Shown in pieces: positions 11,682-11,995 of a DNA stretch of 11,995 bases (positions are counted from its first letter, which is position 1; the number at the start of each line of letters is the position of its first letter). The notes under the pieces are model-generated. The model had not been told where the DNA came from and did not search any database. It was given only the letters and a program-made list of their open reading frames with translations. Both the position numbers and the translations under genes were made by a program. The DNA comes from Micractinium sp. NFX-FRZ (Eukaryota > Chlorophyta > Trebouxiophyceae > Chlorellales > Chlorellaceae), in NCBI GenBank assembly GCA_029339195.1, contig JAPTJF010000808.1:1-11995 (forward strand). Reading direction: 5' to 3'.

Positions 11682-11724
11682 GAAGGTCCAAGAATAATCT
11701 AGAGTTTTCTGGAAACTTCTAGAA
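11682..11724. promoter_or_regulatory. Nine-unit heat-shock element
   Basis: Triplets at exact 5-bp spacing read GAA, TCC, GAA, ATC, GAG, TTC, GAA, TTC, GAA. The last four form a perfect element, TTCTGGAAACTTCTAGAA. The first five follow the same alternation with one base off in three units. Heat-shock transcription factor trimers bind such alternating nGAAn arrays. The element lies 122 bp upstream of the TATA-like box of the second unit. Confidence 0.82.
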
Positions 11725-11823
11725 GGGAAGCTATTAGGAAGCGTCTAGCCAGCTATGCAAGGCCGGTTTGGTCGCTGGGCAGGCTCATGGCTCGCACCCC
11801 TGTCAGGGCACCGACAGGCTGGT

Positions 11824-11995
11824 TCATTGCGAGCCATGAAATGGCTATAGCTATACTGTGAAGCGAAGAGGTGCTGACGTGGATTGGTTACGGTTTTGTA
11901 CAAGGCTGCGGAGAGGGGTCTGCGGTCGCGTAGGCACGATGCTGTTTCTAAAATGCGCAATGCCATCGGACGTTGTGGCGAACGAGGGAGGCTGC
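11824..11995 (+). repeat. Tandem unit B, cut by the window end
   Basis: It repeats unit A (start 11106), with the same TATA-containing block and the same ATG block at the end. A middle segment (about 11875-11915) differs. It is preceded by the heat-shock element that unit A lacks. Confidence 0.8.
11846..11855 (+). promoter_or_regulatory. TATA-like box of unit B
   Basis: TATAGCTATA, an improved version of the unit A box, downstream of the heat-shock element and about 105 nt upstream of the conserved ATG. Confidence 0.5.

Overview
The window looks like nuclear DNA of a green alga, probably a chlorophyte of the Chlamydomonadales type. It is GC-rich, its genes are cut into short exons by 60-500 nt introns, TGTAA is present as a poly(A) signal, low-complexity CAG/GCA tracts are common, and an AT-rich block of plastid origin (atpA) is embedded in it. 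Species cannot be named from the sequence.

Layout. 1-2130: no confident gene. It holds a decayed leucine-rich-repeat (LRR) remnant on the minus strand (870-1184, with an in-frame TAG) and one candidate terminal exon (1910-1968, minus). 2131-2509: a plastid insertion (NUPT) carrying 93 open codons of chloroplast atpA. 2540-2870: the last exon of an LRR-like protein, plus strand. 2871-3390: nothing recognised. 3392-9318: the main gene, on the minus strand, a BRE1/HUB-type histone H2B ubiquitin ligase. Fourteen exons could be joined by hand into about 579 residues of coiled coil ending in a C3HC4 RING; the N-terminal part is not in the window. 9471-11105: a block of non-LTR retroelement 3' ends (three copies, two minus and one plus) surrounding an intact tRNA-Arg(TCG) gene with its own Pol III terminator. 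11106-11995: a roughly 720-bp tandem duplication of a promoter plus putative first exon (plus strand). A nine-unit heat-shock element and a cluster of bZIP-type palindromes lie just upstream of the second copy.

The most unusual feature is in the introns of the BRE1/HUB gene. Many exon edges have a degenerate 'echo' inside the neighbouring intron, displaced outward by about 90-150 bp: head copies upstream of the acceptor, tail copies downstream of the donor. They keep remnants of the splice-site context but have lost frame or donor. One tail copy (8202-8297) appears to have been recruited as a real exon. It gives a tandem 32-residue coiled-coil repeat separated by a 67-nt GC-AG intron. This looks like repeated local tandem duplication at exon-intron boundaries, one of them feeding new coding sequence into the protein. 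All exon joins are hand-made from splice signals, phase and family resemblance, without transcripts or database searches.
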